Source of the DNA: Anarhynchus alexandrinus
Taxonomy: Eukaryota > Chordata > Aves > Charadriiformes > Charadriidae
Assembly: GCA_008711295.1 (NCBI GenBank)
Contig: VUYV01000146.1
Coordinates: 670,418-734,417 of the forward strand
Direction: 5' to 3'
DNA: 64,000 bases
The stretch's first letter is position 1; each line of letters starts with the position of its first letter. Positions 62,551 through 64,000 of this stretch are shown here, in pieces. The notes under the pieces were generated by a model. That model searched no databases. It was not told the origin of the DNA and was given only the letters and a program-made list of their open reading frames with translations. A program made the translations under genes and the position numbers.

Positions 62551-64000
62551 ATGATTACAATAGTGGTGCCTGGGAGCAGCATACCAGTGCTTCTGGGTAA
62601 AAGTGTTAACAATGTCTTGCAGTCTGTCTCAGTGATGGCGGGGGATGGTGAATTGTGTGGCAGCAAAGACCTGAGGGGTAGTGATAATTTGGTAACTACA
62701 GAAGTGTCTGAGCATGATCAGGTGGGTATTAGGACTTGCCCCCCCAAGGAAGTGGCAGGACAATTAGCCCAGCTGAAGTGCATCTACACTAATGCACGCA
62801 GCACGGGGAATAAACAAGAGGAGCTGGACGCCATTGTACAGCAAGGAAACTATGATATAGTTGCCATAACAGAAACGTGGTGGGAAGACTCATGTGAGTG
62901 GAGTGCTGTGATCGATGGCTATCAACTTTTCAGAAGGGATAAGCAAGGAAGGAGAGGTGGTGGGGTGGCCCTCTATGTTAGGGGCAGTTTTGAATGTCTA
63001 GAACTTAACAATATGAATGACAGTGTTGAGCATGTATGGATAAGAATCAAGGGGAAGGCCAACAAGGCAGACATTGTGATGGGAGTCTGTTATAGACACC
63101 CTAATCAGGACATAGAAAGCGATGAAATATTCTATAAGAGGCTGGCAGAGGTCTTGCGATCGCTTGCCCTTGTTCTCCTGGGGGACTTCAACTTCCCAGA
63201 TGTCTGCTGGAAACACCACACAGCAGAGAAGGAACAGTCCCGGATGTTCCTGGAGTGTGTGGAAGACAACTTCCTATCACAGCTGGTGAAGGAACCAACT
63301 AGGGGAAGTGCCCTACTGGACCTACTGTTTGTTAACAGAGAAGGTCTTGTGGGGGATGTAAAGGTTAGAGGGTCTTGGGCACAGTGATCATGAAATGGTA
63401 GAATTTTCAATTCTTGGAGAAGCAAGGCAGAGAGCAAGCAGAACTGCCACCTTGGACTTCCGAAGGGCAGACTTTAGCCTGTTTAGGAGCATGGTTGAGA
63501 GTGTCCCTTGGGAGGCAGTTTTGAAGGGCAAAGGTGCTCAGGAAGGCTGGTCATACTTCAAGCAGGTACTCTTAGAAGCACAGGAGAAGGCCATCCCCAT
63601 GTCTCGAAAAACGAGCCGACGGGGAAGAAGACCAGCCTGGTTAAATAGAGAGCTTTGGCTGGACCTCAGAAAAAAAAGGAAAGCTTACATTCTCTGGAAA
63701 AGGGCAACTTATGAGGATTACCAAGATATAACAAACCTATGTAGGGGGAAAATTAGAAGGGCCAAAGCTCAATCAGAACTCAGCTTGGCCACTGCAGTTA
63801 AAGATAATAAGAAGAGATTCTTCCAGTATATCAATAGAAAAAGGAAGACCAGGGAAAATGTAGGCCCACTGATGAATGAGATGGGCACCCTAGTGGTGGA
63901 AGACACAGAGAAGGCAGAGTTACTGAATGCCTTCTTTTCTTCGGTCTTCACTGCTAAAGCTGTCCCTCACAAATCCCATACCCTGGAGGCAAGGGGGAAG
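62551..64000 (+). pseudogene. CR1 ORF2, 5' part: endonuclease and linker, one frameshift, runs off window
   Basis: ORF2 makes the APE-type endonuclease and reverse transcriptase that nick the target and copy CR1 RNA. The first in-frame ATG is 62551, 26 bases after the ORF1 stop. From residue 75 the endonuclease reads LKCIYTNARS (Asn81), VAITETWW (Glu108), RRGGGVALYVRG, VCYRHP, LLGDFNFPDVCW (Asp212, Asn214) and GSALLDLLFVNREGLVGDV. A one-base change at about 63369-63371 ends this reading at a TGA (63385-63387). The neighbouring frame from 63371 continues with GLGHSDHEMVEF, so the catalytic SDH block lies just after the break. That frame stays open for 630 bases to the window end, through DFRRADFSLF, RRGRRPAWLNRELW, and KRFFQYINRKRKTRENVGPL of the linker before the RT. 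All endonuclease residues I can place are intact, and only the shift breaks it. Confidence 0.9.

Larger units (their letters stand above)
61336..64000 (+). mobile_element. CR1 retrotransposon with 5' half present, cut by the window edge
   Basis: The only CR1 here with both an ORF1 and the beginning of ORF2 in nearly readable form. ORF1 (61511-62524) is followed by ORF2 after a short spacer, the standard CR1 order. ORF2 runs open off the right edge, so the RT and 3' end lie beyond. Only one stop in ORF1 and one frameshift in ORF2 are seen over 2.5 kb, so it is the youngest-looking copy in the window. The 5' boundary is uncertain: the region 61336-61510 is less AT-rich than what precedes and may be 5' UTR. 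Confidence 0.9.

Overview
This window looks like a gene-poor piece of a bird nuclear genome. It is AT-rich, shows no operon-like coding, and carries many CR1 non-LTR retrotransposon copies with the avian 3' end, in which the repeat finishes in ATTCTATGATTCTA-like octamers (for example ends at 6426, 9879, 25779, 53106). It also holds several LTRs of avian endogenous-retrovirus type. I found no exon, tRNA or other host gene I can support. The bird call rests on CR1 and LTR structure; turtles and crocodilians also have CR1, so it is likely (about 0.85) but not proven.

Layout. 1-4.8 kb is unique sequence. 4.8-5.6 kb is an old LTR with a TATA box. 6.1-6.4 kb and 8.5-9.9 kb are 5'-truncated CR1 copies on +. 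11.8-15.7 kb is a layered repeat block: an LTR fragment, then an ancient + strand CR1 keeping ORF1 and endonuclease fossils, split by a younger - strand CR1 flanked by CTTTATA on both sides. 15.7-23.8 kb is unique. 23.8-25.8 kb is a + strand CR1 interrupted by an 871-bp solo LTR flanked by AGGGT. 29.3-31.1 kb is a very decayed + strand CR1. 34.4-35.9 kb is a very old CR1/L3-like element on -, holding a 39-unit hexamer array (CTATCC and variants). 36.7-37.4 kb is a complete 732-bp solo LTR on - flanked by AACAT. 37.4-50.9 kb is a long unique stretch. 50.9-53.1 kb is a 2.2-kb + strand CR1 with an intact 3' end. 55.4 and 56.2 kb are short - strand CR1 tails. From about 61.3 kb to the window end is the 5' half of the least decayed CR1, with ORF1 (one stop) and ORF2 (one frameshift), running off the edge.

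The coding signal is therefore all retrotransposon: CR1 ORF1 (esterase-like SGNH protein with a coiled-coil N-terminus) and ORF2 (endonuclease plus reverse transcriptase). Every copy seen here has at least one break. I found no new gene system. The points most worth a second look are the hexamer array that seems to have grown from the LINE's own sequence, the nested insertions with visible target duplications, the mosaic relation between two LTRs, and the loss of the ORF1 catalytic Asp/His in the youngest CR1 while an ancient copy keeps them.
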